A stretch of 64,000 nucleotides of DNA, taken from positions 767-64,766 of the forward strand of contig NZ_QULW01000003.1 of NCBI RefSeq assembly GCF_003481825.1. The letters run 5' to 3'. The notes under the pieces are model-generated. The model saw only the letters and a list, made by a program, of their open reading frames with translations. It did no database searches and had not been told where the DNA came from. The stretch is from Clostridium sp. OM02-18AC (GTDB lineage: Bacteria > Bacillota > Clostridia > Lachnospirales > Lachnospiraceae). Below, one piece after another: positions 15,962 to 25,972 of this stretch (the first letter of the stretch is position 1; every line of letters starts with the position of its first letter). Made by a program: the position numbers and the translations under genes.

Positions 15962-17401
15962 CTACTCTCTCACCCACGTACGCGGGGAAAACAAAAGCAG
16001 CATTGGGAACAGTTCCAGACGTCCAGCCAGCATGTCAAACATCAGGATATATTTGTTAAACGGATTAAAAATCCCGAAGTTGCAGGTCGGACCCACTTTT
16101 GAAAGTCCCGGACCAATGTTATTCAAGGTCGCTGCTACCGCCGTAAAGTTGGTAGTCATGTCGAAATTGTCCAGGCTGATCAGAAGCAGGGACACGGTAA
16201 AGATTAAAATATAAGCCACCAGATACGTGTTAATGGAACGCAGCACATTATGCTCGATCGGCTTTCCTTCATATTTCAATACCTTGACGTTCCGCGGGTG
16301 GATCAGGGAAGACAGCTCTTTGTTTACGGTCTTCACGGCAATCGCGATACGGGAAACCTTAATACCGCCGCCGGTACTTCCGGCACAGGCACCCACAAAC
16401 ATCAGACATACCAGGATTGTTTTGGAAAAGCCCGGCCATAAGTCAAAATCGATTGTGGAATAACCAGTTGTGGTGATGATAGATCCAACCTGGAAGGCTG
16501 CATGCTTTAACGCTGTCAGGATATCCGGGAACATACCACGGATATTCCATGTGATGAGAAGTGTGCTGACCAGGATGATCCCAAGATACCCACGCATTTC
16601 TTCGCAGTGTAGTGCATCCTTCGGTTTCCGGATCAAAAACAGGTAATATACATTAAAGTTTACGCCAAACAGGATCATGAAAATGGTAAAGATCCACTGC
16701 TGCAGCGACGTATAGTCTCCACAGCTGCTGTTGACAATACCGAAACCGCCGGTTCCTGCCGTACCAAAACTCATCGCCATAGAATCAAATAACGGCATGC
16801 CGCTCAAAAGCAGCAGAACGATCTGGACAACCGTAATAAAGAAGTAAATCAGATATAAGATCTTTGCGGTTGTGCGCACGCGCGGAACCAGCTTTCCGAC
16901 AGACGGTCCAGGGCTCTCTGCCCTCATGATATGAATGTTGTAGCCCCCGGCAAGCGGGAGGACTGCCAGGATAAAGACCAGAACGCCCATACCGCCGATC
17001 CAGTGGGTGAAGCTGCGCCATATCAGCATACATTTGCTTAAGGCTTCCACATCCGGAAGCACGCTGGCTCCGGTGGTCGTAAACCCGGAAATGACTTCAA
17101 ACAGTGCATCCTCGAACAACGGGATCTCCCGGCTTAAGAAAAACGGCAATGCGCCAAAGAAACTTAATACGATCCAGCTTAAGGAAACTGCCACAAAGCC
17201 TTCTTTGGCGTAAAAAACAGTACTTTTTAATTTTTTATGCGCCAGAAGCCAGCCGCTGATGGCACAAAATAAAGCGACACCAAGAAAATAAAATCCACTC
17301 GGCTCCTGATAGACCAATGCCACCACGCATGGCAGGATCATCAGGATTCCTTCAATTCCAAGGACCCAGCCTAAAAAATAAAATACAATTCCAATATTCA
17401 T
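15962..17401 (-). CDS. trkH: Trk-type potassium channel subunit TrkH
   Basis: The 479-residue membrane protein has the four-fold M1-P-M2 architecture of SKT transporters. Filter-region segments are FTTTGASVLPDVE, GTAGTGGFGIVN, TTTGYSTIDFDLWP and NNIGPGLSKVG, each with the conserved glycine. It conducts K+ together with the TrkA regulator encoded 12 nt upstream. Length typical of TrkH. Confidence 0.95.
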   Translation of the reverse strand: MNIGIVFYFLGWVLGIEGILMILPCVVALVYQEPSGFYFLGVALFCAISGWLLAHKKLKSTVFYAKEGFVAVSLSWIVLSFFGALPFFLSREIPLFEDALFEVISGFTTTGASVLPDVEALSKCMLIWRSFTHWIGGMGVLVFILAVLPLAGGYNIHIMRAESPGPSVGKLVPRVRTTAKILYLIYFFITVVQIVLLLLSGMPLFDSMAMSFGTAGTGGFGIVNSSCGDYTSLQQWIFTIFMILFGVNFNVYYLFLIRKPKDALHCEEMRGYLGIILVSTLLITWNIRGMFPDILTALKHAAFQVGSIITTTGYSTIDFDLWPGFSKTILVCLMFVGACAGSTGGGIKVSRIAIAVKTVNKELSSLIHPRNVKVLKYEGKPIEHNVLRSINTYLVAYILIFTVSLLLISLDNFDMTTNFTAVAATLNNIGPGLSKVGPTCNFGIFNPFNKYILMFDMLAGRLELFPMLLLFSPRTWVRE

Positions 17402-17413
17402 GATGCATCCCTC

Positions 17414-18769
17414 TTATCTTAAGACATCCTTCAGATCTTTCAGGCCCGAATGGGTCGTGACCACGATGACGGTATCGCCCGGCTCGATCGTATCTTTACC
17501 ACGCGGGGTGATGATCTGTCCGCCGCGGTTGATGCAGGCAATCAGAAGGTTATCTTTAAAGGACAGCTTTTCCAGCGGAATGCCGATGAGCGGTGCGTCT
17601 TTTTCCACGCGGAACTCCAGCGCCTCGGCTTTGTTCGCAACGATCTTATACAGGGTTTCCACATTGCTTCCCATGGAATTCTGCATCGCACGGACATAAC
17701 GGATGATGCCGTCTGCCGTGATCATTTTCGGATAGATGATGCTTCCGAGGTTCATCTGCTGGATGATATTTTCAAACGCGATGCGGTTAATCTTGGTGAC
17801 CAGCTTTGCCTTGGAAACGCTTGCCGCGTAAAGGGAAAGCATGATGTTTTCTTCATCGAATCCGGTCAGTGCCGCAAAGGATTCGGTCTGGGTAATTCCC
17901 TCTTCCATTAAAAGCTGCTGGTCGGAACCGTCTCCGTGAATGATCATGGCCTTTGGCAAAAGCTCACTCAGTTCATGACAGCGGGTCAGATCCTGCTCGA
18001 TGATCTTAACCTTAATGCAAGTGTCTTCCAGCATCTTGGCGAGGTAGTAAGAAATCTTGCCGCCGCCCACCAGCATGGCGGTTTTGATCGTATTATTGGA
18101 AAGTCCGACCTGGCGGAAAAACTCGGTTGCCTGAGATCCGGATGCCACAAAGGAAATTTTATCGCCCTTCTGCAGGCAGAAGTTTCCGCCAGGGATGATG
18201 ACATCGTTTCCGCGCTCTACTGCACAGATCAGGATGCTGCAGTGAAGACGCGGTCCAACCTCGTATACCTGCATATTGTCAAGCACAGAGTTATCTGGAA
18301 TGATAAATTTCATCAGCTCCACGCGGCCCTTTGCAAATGCGTCGATCTTAATGACAGACGGGAATTTTAACAGTCTGGAAATCTCGGTAGCTGCTGCCAG
18401 CTCCGGGTTGATCGCCATAGACAGGTTCAATTCCTCCCGGATATACTGTATTTCGTTCGCGTACTCCGGATTACGGATTCTCGCAATGGTGTGGCAGTTG
18501 CCGGCTTTTTTTGCGATCAGGCAGCAGAGCATATTCAGCTCATCGGAGTTGGTGGTTGCGATCAGAAGGTCCGTTTCTTTGATTCCGGCCTCCATCTGCA
18601 CCTGGTAAATCGCACCGTTCCCCTCTACTCCCATCACATCGATGTTATCGGTCACAGAGCGGAGCTTGGCGCCGTCCTTGTCGATCACGGTGATATCATG
18701 TCCCTCATTATTTAGCTGTTCGGTCAGGGTCAGTCCGACCTTACCGCAGCCTACAATGATAATCTTCAT
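17414..18769 (-). CDS. trkA: Trk potassium uptake regulator TrkA
   Basis: The 451-residue cytosolic protein contains two RCK units: Rossmann motifs GCGKVGLTLTEQL (residue about 7) and GGGKISYYLAKML (about 231), each followed by a TrkA_C domain. Double-RCK size marks it as TrkA rather than KtrA. It gates TrkH by nucleotide binding. Operon with trkH, gap 12 nt. Confidence 0.95.
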   Translation of the reverse strand: MKIIIVGCGKVGLTLTEQLNNEGHDITVIDKDGAKLRSVTDNIDVMGVEGNGAIYQVQMEAGIKETDLLIATTNSDELNMLCCLIAKKAGNCHTIARIRNPEYANEIQYIREELNLSMAINPELAAATEISRLLKFPSVIKIDAFAKGRVELMKFIIPDNSVLDNMQVYEVGPRLHCSILICAVERGNDVIIPGGNFCLQKGDKISFVASGSQATEFFRQVGLSNNTIKTAMLVGGGKISYYLAKMLEDTCIKVKIIEQDLTRCHELSELLPKAMIIHGDGSDQQLLMEEGITQTESFAALTGFDEENIMLSLYAASVSKAKLVTKINRIAFENIIQQMNLGSIIYPKMITADGIIRYVRAMQNSMGSNVETLYKIVANKAEALEFRVEKDAPLIGIPLEKLSFKDNLLIACINRGGQIITPRGKDTIEPGDTVIVVTTHSGLKDLKDVLR

Positions 18770-18809
18770 GCTGCATCCCCTTTTCCTATCCTCTGTTGGT
18801 CGTTATACC

Positions 18810-20003
18810 CTATTTTGAAATCTGGGCGATCTGTTCCCACAGGGGTTTCTTTTCTTTCTTTCGTGTCATTTCCACCAGGTTGAGCGGTGTCATGTCAACA
18901 ACGGTCGTTTTGACCGGATCCGGCCGCACGGCAGCTTTTAAGGTGTCCATGAGAAGTGCCTTATCCTCTTCCGTATCCATATCGATAAAATCGACTATGA
19001 TGATGCCGGACAGATTGCGGAGTCTCAGCTGGTGTGCAACTTCCTTTGCTGCTTCTAAGTTGATCAGGCGAATGGTATCAGCGAGATTCTTCTTGCCGGA
19101 ATATTTTCCGGTGTTCACGTCAATGACGACCATGGCTTCTGTGCACTCTATTATAAGGTATCCGCCAGACTTTAGCCATACCTTTTTCTGACAAGATTGC
19201 TCTAATGCATACTCCAGCGAATATAATTTCGCCAGACTTAAAAGCTTGTCCTCATAAAAACGCAGTCCGGTTGTCTCTGAGAGATCTGAAATGCGGAAAT
19301 ATTCCTGCAAACGTGCAAAAAGATCCGGCTGGTCCGTCACAACCTCCTCCAGACTTCCATTTGGACAGTTGCGCAGCGCTTTTAAGTAATCCGGCTCTGC
19401 TTCATAAAGAAGACTGTAACAGGTCCGGTACTGCGCAAGGTTCATGACACGGTCAAACTGCTCCAGTAACGCGGAAAGCTCCCGAAGGAGCTTTGTTTCC
19501 TGTCCGTATGCATTTGTGCGGATGATGACGCCGGTGCTTTTGCCGTCCAGAAGCTGCTCAATCTGCGGACGCATGCGTTCTTTCCACTCCCGGTCATCGA
19601 TTTTGGAAGAAAAGCCGATCACACGCTTTCCGGCAGTCAGGACTGCATATTTTCCGGAAAAATTTAAGTTCCCGGACAGCACGGGATCCTTTGTTTTCAC
19701 CGCATCCTTTGCCACCTGTACGATGATCTCATCGCCTTCCTTCAGTTTCCGGTCCCGGCCGTCGGCAAACAGCGTGACCTTATTGTCAGTCAGACTGTAG
19801 TAGCCAGTACGGCCATCAGAGAAATCCACGAAAGCGGAGTTTAAATTTTTTACGACCTTTTGGACTTTTCCAACATAAATATTACCCAGAATGGATGATG
19901 CATCCTCCAGTCCAAGCTCCAGAGTCTCCTTGCCGGAAACCAGAGCTGTCAGGACGCGGTCATGCCACCGGGTTACGATTAGCTTATTCAATGTCTTCAC
20001 CAA
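18810..20003 (-). CDS. rng: ribonuclease E/G family protein
   Basis: The 397-residue protein is of RNase G type. An S1-like part (NIYVGKVQKVVKNLNSAFVDF) is followed by the catalytic DNase-I-like part with the two metal aspartates in VVIDVNTGKYSG and IIIVDFIDMD, then a short C-terminus ending with PLNLVEMTRKK. It is shorter than E. coli RNase G (about 490) and lacks the usual zinc-link CPxC near the C-terminus. Its start overlaps the end of the DUF2344 gene by 20 nt. Confidence 0.9.
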   Translation of the reverse strand: MVKTLNKLIVTRWHDRVLTALVSGKETLELGLEDASSILGNIYVGKVQKVVKNLNSAFVDFSDGRTGYYSLTDNKVTLFADGRDRKLKEGDEIIVQVAKDAVKTKDPVLSGNLNFSGKYAVLTAGKRVIGFSSKIDDREWKERMRPQIEQLLDGKSTGVIIRTNAYGQETKLLRELSALLEQFDRVMNLAQYRTCYSLLYEAEPDYLKALRNCPNGSLEEVVTDQPDLFARLQEYFRISDLSETTGLRFYEDKLLSLAKLYSLEYALEQSCQKKVWLKSGGYLIIECTEAMVVIDVNTGKYSGKKNLADTIRLINLEAAKEVAHQLRLRNLSGIIIVDFIDMDTEEDKALLMDTLKAAVRPDPVKTTVVDMTPLNLVEMTRKKEKKPLWEQIAQISK

Positions 20004-20697
20004 ATGATTCCAGGGTCACGAAGTCATGCTTTTCTTCGCTTCCCTTATCTGCGTATACTTCCAAACGGGTAACCATAAGCGCAAACTCGCCCAGCGTCTC
20101 GCCGCGGCTTTCTGCGTAAGCGCGAAGCACGGCATCCGGCTTTAAGTTTGCAGCACTTCCGGTCGCAATTTGTAAAAAGATCTTATGCTCCGGACGGGCT
20201 TCCATCTGGTAGATCTGCGGTCGGATATTGATCTCCTTCTCGCCCTTTTTGGTCTTCTTTAAAAACAGGATCTCTTCTTTTTTCAGAAATTCTGGGATCC
20301 CGGCGAAAAATGCATCCAGATCTTTTGGCTCATAACCTTCCCGGAAACGGACTTCGTAGTCGGCTGCCGCCACTAAGGACATGGCATTGCCTGCATCATC
20401 CGGAAGTGCCCGGTAAGAAAGCGCTTCCATGCCCTCTACCATATTTTCATTGATGCGGCGCAGCATTTCTTTGGAAGAATCGGTGCTCAGCACTTCGATA
20501 TCGACATACTCGCCACGGCTCTCCAGTCCCACGCCGAGCGGAGCCGCAAACGACATGATCTGGTGCGGGCTGAAGCCCTCACTGTAGCGGATATCGACAT
20601 CGGCACGGCGCATCACCTTCTGGAAATAACGCATGATATCCAAATGACCGATGAATTTCATGGTGCCTTCCTTAGCAAATTTAATTCTTATCTTCAA
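19984..20697 (-). CDS. TIGR03936 / DUF2344 family protein
   Basis: About 237 residues, with the family signature KFAKEGTMKFIGHLDIMRYFQKVMRRADVDIRYSEGFSPHQIMSFAAPLGVG. It is nearly always encoded next to a TIGR03960 radical SAM protein, sometimes fused to it; the exact reaction is not known to me. The start is probably the TTG at 20697, 8 nt after GGAGGAGG, although an ATG at 20715 is also in frame. It overlaps both the upstream radical SAM gene and the downstream rng gene, so the three are co-translated. Confidence 0.9.
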   Translation of the reverse strand: MKIRIKFAKEGTMKFIGHLDIMRYFQKVMRRADVDIRYSEGFSPHQIMSFAAPLGVGLESRGEYVDIEVLSTDSSKEMLRRINENMVEGMEALSYRALPDDAGNAMSLVAAADYEVRFREGYEPKDLDAFFAGIPEFLKKEEILFLKKTKKGEKEINIRPQIYQMEARPEHKIFLQIATGSAANLKPDAVLRAYAESRGETLGEFALMVTRLEVYADKGSEEKHDFVTLESFGEDIE

Positions 20698-22549
20698 AGC
20701 AGACACCTCCTCCAAATTTTCTCGCGCCGCAGCCGGAACACTGCTGACGGCAGTTCGGAGTCACCTTCTCGCTGATGGCAGTCAGCCACTCGCGCTTTAA
20801 GAACTCCTTGGTCACGCCTGCATCGATGAAATCCCACGGGAAGATTTCATCTAAGCTGCGCTCTCTTACGGTATAGAAATCCGGGTCTATGCCGCAGGTC
20901 TCGAAGGCCTGCATCCAGGTGTCGTTTTTGAAATACTCACCCCAGGAATCGAACATGGCGCCGTTTTTGTAAACCTCTTCCACAACGCTTGCCACACGGC
21001 GGTCTCCGCGGGCCAGAACACCCTCAAGGACCGTCAGGTCAGCCTCATGGTAGTTATATTTTAAGCTCTTGCGGTTTAACATCTCCTTGAACTTATCTTT
21101 TACGATGTAAGCGCGCTCCAAAAACTCCTCCTTGGTGCACATCTGCGCCCACTGGAACGGGGTAAATGGCTTCGGAACAAAGAAGGAAGAGCTGGCAACA
21201 ACCTGAACCTTGCCGTTGCGCTGCTCTTTCGGGATTTCGTCGTAGTAGAGCTCTGCAACCTTCTCAGACAGCAGGGCAATGCCCTCCATATCCTCTCTGG
21301 TCTCGGTCGGAAGTCCCAGCATAAAGTACAGCTTTACACGGTTCCAGCCGCCGTGGAATGCCTCAGCGGCACCCTTTAAGATGATCTCCTCCGTCAGTCC
21401 CTTATTGATGACGTCACGCATACGCTGGGTACCGGCCTCCGGCGCGAAGGTCAGGCTGCTCTTCTTGATATCCTGGACCTTGCTCATGACATCCAGGGAG
21501 AACGCATCGATACGCAAAGACGGCAGGGAAATGTTCACGCCCTTGCCCTGGAACTCCTCGATCAGGAAGTTTACGATCTCCTTTAAATGGGTATAGTCAC
21601 TGGAACTTAAGGAGCTTAAGGAAATCTCCTCATGGCCGGTGCTCTTTAACATCTTGTATGCATGATCCTTTAAGAACTCCAGACTGCGTTCACGCAGCGG
21701 ACGGTAGATATTGCCTGCCTGGCAGAAACGACAGCCGCGGATGCAGCCGCGCTGAATCTCCAGAACCACGCGGTCCTGGGTTACCTTCAGGTACGGAACT
21801 ACCGGATTTTCCAGATACGGGACATCGTTCATGTCCATAACCAGTTCCTTGGTAATGGTAGCCGGAATGCCCTCTTTATTCGGGGTGAAGGACGCAATGG
21901 TGCCGTCCTTGTTGTAAGCTACATCGTAAAACATCGGCACGTAGATGCCTGGAAGTTTGGCTGCTGCCTCCAGGAAATCTCTTCTGTTGCCGCCATTTTT
22001 CTTGTTTTCTTTGTACAGATCAAACAGTGCATCGTACTGGGTCTCGCCCTCGCCGATATAGAACATGTCAAAGAATACGGCAAGCGGCTCCGGGTTATAG
22101 GCACACGGACCACCACCGATCACGACCGGATCTTCCTCCGTACGGTCAGCCGCATGCAGCGGGATGCCGCTTAAATCCAGCACCTGCAGGATGTTGGTGT
22201 AACACATCTCATACTGGATCGTAAAGCCCAGGAAATCAAAATTCTTCACCGGATCCTGGGATTCCAGCGCAAACAGCGGGATATGCTGCTCCCGCATCAC
22301 CTTGTCTAAGTCTGTCCACGGAGAGAACAGACGCTCACACCACACATCGTCCCGCTTGTTAAACATCGCGTACAGGATTTGCATGCCAAGGTGGGACATG
22401 CCGATCTCGTATACGTCCGGGAAGCACATGGCAAACCGAATGTCCACAAGGGACGGATTTTTCATGACACAGTTCACTTCCCCACCGATGTATCTGGCGG
22501 GTTGTTGAACGGTTAATAAAATTTCATCACTTAACGCTAACTTTCTCAT
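20681..22549 (-). CDS. TIGR03960 B12-binding-like radical SAM protein
   Basis: The 622-residue protein has an N-terminal cobalamin-binding-like domain (FPDVYEIGMSHLGMQILY), the radical SAM cluster motif CIRGCRFCQAG (Cx3Cx2C, about residue 270), a barrel with LPSLRIDAF and FAPEAGTQRMRDVINKG, and a cysteine-rich C-terminus (CRQQCSGCGARKFGG). The family is widespread in Clostridia; the substrate is not established to my knowledge. It is the first gene of the trio with DUF2344 and RNase G. Confidence 0.92.
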   Translation of the reverse strand: MRKLALSDEILLTVQQPARYIGGEVNCVMKNPSLVDIRFAMCFPDVYEIGMSHLGMQILYAMFNKRDDVWCERLFSPWTDLDKVMREQHIPLFALESQDPVKNFDFLGFTIQYEMCYTNILQVLDLSGIPLHAADRTEEDPVVIGGGPCAYNPEPLAVFFDMFYIGEGETQYDALFDLYKENKKNGGNRRDFLEAAAKLPGIYVPMFYDVAYNKDGTIASFTPNKEGIPATITKELVMDMNDVPYLENPVVPYLKVTQDRVVLEIQRGCIRGCRFCQAGNIYRPLRERSLEFLKDHAYKMLKSTGHEEISLSSLSSSDYTHLKEIVNFLIEEFQGKGVNISLPSLRIDAFSLDVMSKVQDIKKSSLTFAPEAGTQRMRDVINKGLTEEIILKGAAEAFHGGWNRVKLYFMLGLPTETREDMEGIALLSEKVAELYYDEIPKEQRNGKVQVVASSSFFVPKPFTPFQWAQMCTKEEFLERAYIVKDKFKEMLNRKSLKYNYHEADLTVLEGVLARGDRRVASVVEEVYKNGAMFDSWGEYFKNDTWMQAFETCGIDPDFYTVRERSLDEIFPWDFIDAGVTKEFLKREWLTAISEKVTPNCRQQCSGCGARKFGGGVCFEDKN

Positions 22550-22583
22550 AAATCCTTATTTTACCTACATTTCTCACGTTTTT

Positions 22584-22608
22584 AGCGATGGGTTCATCGC
22601 TGTTTTTT
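22584..22608 (+). repeat. 7-bp hairpin followed by T run, plus orientation
   Basis: AGCGATG and CATCGCT flank GGTT and are followed by GTTTTTT. In form it is a plus-strand terminator, but no plus-strand gene precedes it. It lies in the leader of the minus-strand radical SAM operon and might block antisense transcription. The rest of 22550-22787 is AT-rich and shows no gene. Confidence 0.35.
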
Positions 22609-22787
22609 AGTTCTTTTTCTCTGATTTTCTCCGTAAGCGTAAAAACACAAATTCTTGTCAAGTGTCTTTTTCTCACGGATAGTTTACATAATATTTTTCG
22701 CTCTTACGACAAAAAAAATTGTTTCTGAAATACGCACAATTCGGATTTTCCGTTATTTTACGGATAAATCCGCTCTAAATGTACAGA

Positions 22788-23252
22788 TCAGACCGCATTA
22801 TTATACGGTATTTCGCGTGTTTCCGCAATAGATTCTTTCCCGAAATCAATTTTTCGAGCTTCTATCGTCGAACTTTTTATCAAGTTTTCCGAATATTCGT
22901 CAAATCCAGGAACCTCAAAAATCAGGGTTTCCTTCAGAACGATCTCATCATTTTCCAGTTTTACCGGCATGGCATTCAGGAAAATTTTCTCAAATTCCGG
23001 AACGTCTTCACAAACTTTTTGGCTCGGAACAACATAGTGTTGCATCGTGAAAATTCCGCTGGAATGTCCGAGTGCGATGGCCAGTTCTTTGATATTGACC
23101 TGGTAATGGACCATCAATGTTGCGTATACATGACGCAGATCGTGCCAGTGAAAATCATCCGGGAGACCGTAAAGTTTTTTCATGGAATTGAAATCATCCT
23201 TATAGGACCGGCGGTTATAGGCAGTGCCATCCGCCCGATGCCAGATTGTCAC
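22788..23252 (-). pseudogene. tyrosine recombinase C-terminal catalytic part, broken
   Basis: The frame (GTG at 23252) contains HWHDLRHVYATLMVHYQVNIKELAIALGHSSGIFTMQHYV: the HxxR box, the GH motif and the nucleophile Tyr of a tyrosine integrase. The region with the first catalytic Arg is absent. In this frame the sequence upstream continues sensibly as SPEAEGKDAGEVTIWHR, while the preceding protein is read in another frame, so an indel (possibly at the AAAA near 23300) separates them. The tail of about 70 residues is not typical of integrases. Confidence 0.75.
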
Positions 23253-24442
23253 CTCGCCTGCATCCTTCCCTTCTGCCTCCGGCGACTGGGTCCACCTTTT
23301 GCAGCTGCGGCTCTTTCATTCGCTTCTTTTTTGGATACCTGCTTTCGCTTTATGGAAATTGCGCTTGTAGCAGGATTTTTGTTAATCAGAACGTGTTTTT
23401 TGGCATACTTGAAAGAAGAGCCGAAGACTCCGTAAGCCGGTGATAAAAGCCCTGGCGTCATGGAATCCAGAATCTTTAAGAGGTCATCATTGGTTACTAC
23501 ATCCATCGTCCTCCCTTTTATTATGGGCAAAATATAATTTTGTATGATGTTCCGGTAACACACAAAGGTGCCGTATTTAATCTTCCGTACCTTTACCATA
23601 TGTTCATTCAGCCAGTAATCATAAAAATTTTCTGCCAGAATCTGACTTGCGATGTATTCCTTTCTTGCCAGTTGTCCTATGATTTTATTCTTTTTGTCCT
23701 GCGCGTCTCTTTGTGTCTCGAAGCTGCCTATCTGCTTTGGGAAAACGGTTCCGTCAGAAAATGTAAGCGAAAAACGGATGACATATTTCCCATGATCCGA
23801 TGTTATGCTATCGCGAAACTTCCACTCCACAATAGGCCCTCCTGCGATAATATCGATTCTGGATTCCGCTTCCATATAAGCAGTATAGACATCAAATGTA
23901 GTTCCAATATTGGCATGTCCAAGATATTCTGAAACATGCAACAGGATTTCTTCCGGATGGTCCTGATTACGCGTACCGTATTCAAACATCATAGTTGCCG
24001 CAATATGCCGCAGGTTGTGAGTCGTGACGATTGGAATGCCGGCATCCGCACAGATCCGTTTTAAAGCGGCATTTAAGGTGGCGTCTGACTTGATCTCTCC
24101 CCGATCTGCAATACAGATATAGCCATCATACTCATCCGACCATTCTTTCTTGTTCTTTTTTCTGGTTTCTTTTCTGAGTTCCAGCCAGTCTCTGCGTTCT
24201 TCCGCTAAGGAAAAGATAATTTCCAGCATCCGTAAAACCCGGTCACTTTCCTCGGTTTTCGTTGCTTTTATTTCGATTCCTGTTCTGGAAACGCGAATTT
24301 TTTTACCTGCGTAATCGACGTCTGAGAGACGTACAGCCTGCCTTCGGACCGTTACCGTCCGCTCTTGCTTATTAAAATCTGTAAAACAGAGTCCTCGGAT
24401 TTCCCCATACCGAAGCCCGTGCAGCATCAGACAGTATACCAC
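23249..24442 (-). pseudogene. tandem tyrosine integrase: catalytic domain fused to a second N-terminal half
   Basis: The first 200 residues are the C-terminal catalytic domain of a tyrosine recombinase: HGLRYGEIRGL (Arg I), THNLRHIAATMM (HxxR), HVSEYLGHANIGTTFDVYTAYM (GH and Tyr). After this comes an arm-type DNA-binding domain (SLTFSDGTVFPKQIGSFETQRDAQ) and a SAM-like core-binding domain (FYDYWLNEHMVKVRKIKYGTFVCYRNIIQNYI). So one polypeptide held two integrase units. The N-terminus of the first unit is lost: the open frame extends to about 24526 with no proper start. The second catalytic domain has lost its Arg I region and is frameshifted. Confidence 0.7.
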
Positions 24443-24533
24443 GAACGCCGGGCTTTTCGAAGCTCGGCGTTTTGTGTTGGGAATATGAAATGAGCTGCCG
24501 CACGTTAGTACGACAGCCCCGTTTTTCTATCTT

Positions 24534-25889
24534 CTACACCAGATTCTTCATATCCTTAAACGCTGTCCGCTCCATCTTCTCCCGAAGGTCATTCCTGATC
24601 TTCGCGAAGTCCTCACGGACAAGCTTCTTTTCTTTTACGAGGCACTCACCCGCAACATAAACATCTCTCACATTCGATGCAATCGCGCTATACACAAGAG
24701 CCGAATACGGGTCGTATACCGGGAACATATTTGGGGAGTCGGTCTCTACGAGGACGAGATCCGCCTGTTTTCCGGGCTCGATGGAACCAGTGATATCGCC
24801 GAGTCCTAACGCTATTGCTCCCTCAATCGTCGCCATGGAAACGACCTCCTTTGCCGGGAACGCGCTGCGATCGTGGAGCTCATTTTTGTGGAAGTTCTCG
24901 CACATCCGCATCTGGATGAACAGATCCAGCGTATTTCCGCTCGCCGGACCGTCGGTACCGAAGCCGACGGACATGCCGTGCTTATGTATCAGGGACACCG
25001 GAGCCACGCCCTTTGCGGCCTTCGTGTTGGAGGCGATACAGTGGGCCACGGACGCTCCGTGCTTCGCGAGGATCTCCACGTCATGTTCCGTCGTGCGGAT
25101 GCTGTGGGCCGCCAGCGTATTCGGTCCGAGGACTCCGATATGCTCCATAAACTCGATGGGCGTCATATTATACTGTTCCCTCAACTGGGTCATCTCGTAG
25201 TCCATCTCCGCCACATGGAGCGTAAATACGGTTCCCGCCTTCACGTCCTCCTCATATGCCCGTTTTAAAGTCTCCGGGCTGCAGGTCGTCGTTCCGTGGG
25301 GCGTGATCGCTCCGGAAACGCGCGGGTGATCTTTGTACGCCTCGATCAGTGCAATTCCACGCTCGATGGCCTCATCCGCGTTCTTACTGTCGCAGGAATC
25401 CTTTTCCATCACCGTCTCACCGGCGATTCCGCGGATCCCCATCTCGTCCATGACCTTCGCCACAACTTCCTCGAAATAGTACATATCAAGCACTGTCGTC
25501 ACACCGGAGAGCAGCAGCTCGCCTATGGCGTATCGCGTGGAAAGCCTGGCCATCTCCGCGTCCATGGCCTGATTCTCCATCGGAAGCAGGAACACCCGCA
25601 GGCGATCCTTACAATCGTCCCCGAGGCCGCGGAACGGGATCATGCCGAGGTGGCAGTGGGTGTTTACGAGGCCTGGGATCACGATGGCGCGCTTTGCGTC
25701 GATCTCCTCGAAGGTCTCGCCAGCCTTTAAAATCCCCTGCGCAGTAAGCGCCTGAAGCGCCTTCTCAAGTTCTTCCTCCGGTCCTGCTGCCAGAATCTTT
25801 GTATCTTCAAACATCACATAACCATGATCCCAGACATCACCTGCCTCGTTCATCGTCACAACAATGCCGTTTTTGATAATCTTCTTCAT
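24534..25889 (-). CDS. amidohydrolase (SsnA / MTA-SAH deaminase superfamily)
   Basis: About 451 residues of the metal-dependent amidohydrolase superfamily. Metal and catalytic motifs in order: NTHCHLGMIPFRGL, ITPHGTTTCSP, FTLHVAEMDYE, AAHSIRTTEHDVEIL and GFGTDGPASGNTLDLF. A C-terminal composite domain (SIEPGKQADLVLVE) closes it. It probably deaminates an aminated heterocycle. The start at 25889 (MKKIIKNG) matches the family N-terminus; 25910 is an alternative with a weak AGG. It lies downstream of adenine deaminase on the same strand (about 80-nt gap), pointing to purine or pterin use. Confidence 0.85.
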   Translation of the reverse strand: MKKIIKNGIVVTMNEAGDVWDHGYVMFEDTKILAAGPEEELEKALQALTAQGILKAGETFEEIDAKRAIVIPGLVNTHCHLGMIPFRGLGDDCKDRLRVFLLPMENQAMDAEMARLSTRYAIGELLLSGVTTVLDMYYFEEVVAKVMDEMGIRGIAGETVMEKDSCDSKNADEAIERGIALIEAYKDHPRVSGAITPHGTTTCSPETLKRAYEEDVKAGTVFTLHVAEMDYEMTQLREQYNMTPIEFMEHIGVLGPNTLAAHSIRTTEHDVEILAKHGASVAHCIASNTKAAKGVAPVSLIHKHGMSVGFGTDGPASGNTLDLFIQMRMCENFHKNELHDRSAFPAKEVVSMATIEGAIALGLGDITGSIEPGKQADLVLVETDSPNMFPVYDPYSALVYSAIASNVRDVYVAGECLVKEKKLVREDFAKIRNDLREKMERTAFKDMKNLV

Positions 25890-25972
25890 CGTTCTAATTT
25901 CATCCTTCATAATTTCGACCTGATCCGGTTCTTCCACTATCCGCGGAGAAAAACCGGCGGCGGGCCGTAAAA

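Noticed and set aside
24443..24475. AACGCCGGGCTT/AAGCTCGGCGTT hairpin as terminator of the amidohydrolase gene
   Set aside because: The T run is on the plus strand while the gene is on the minus strand; the bases also fall in the open extension of the integrase remnant.
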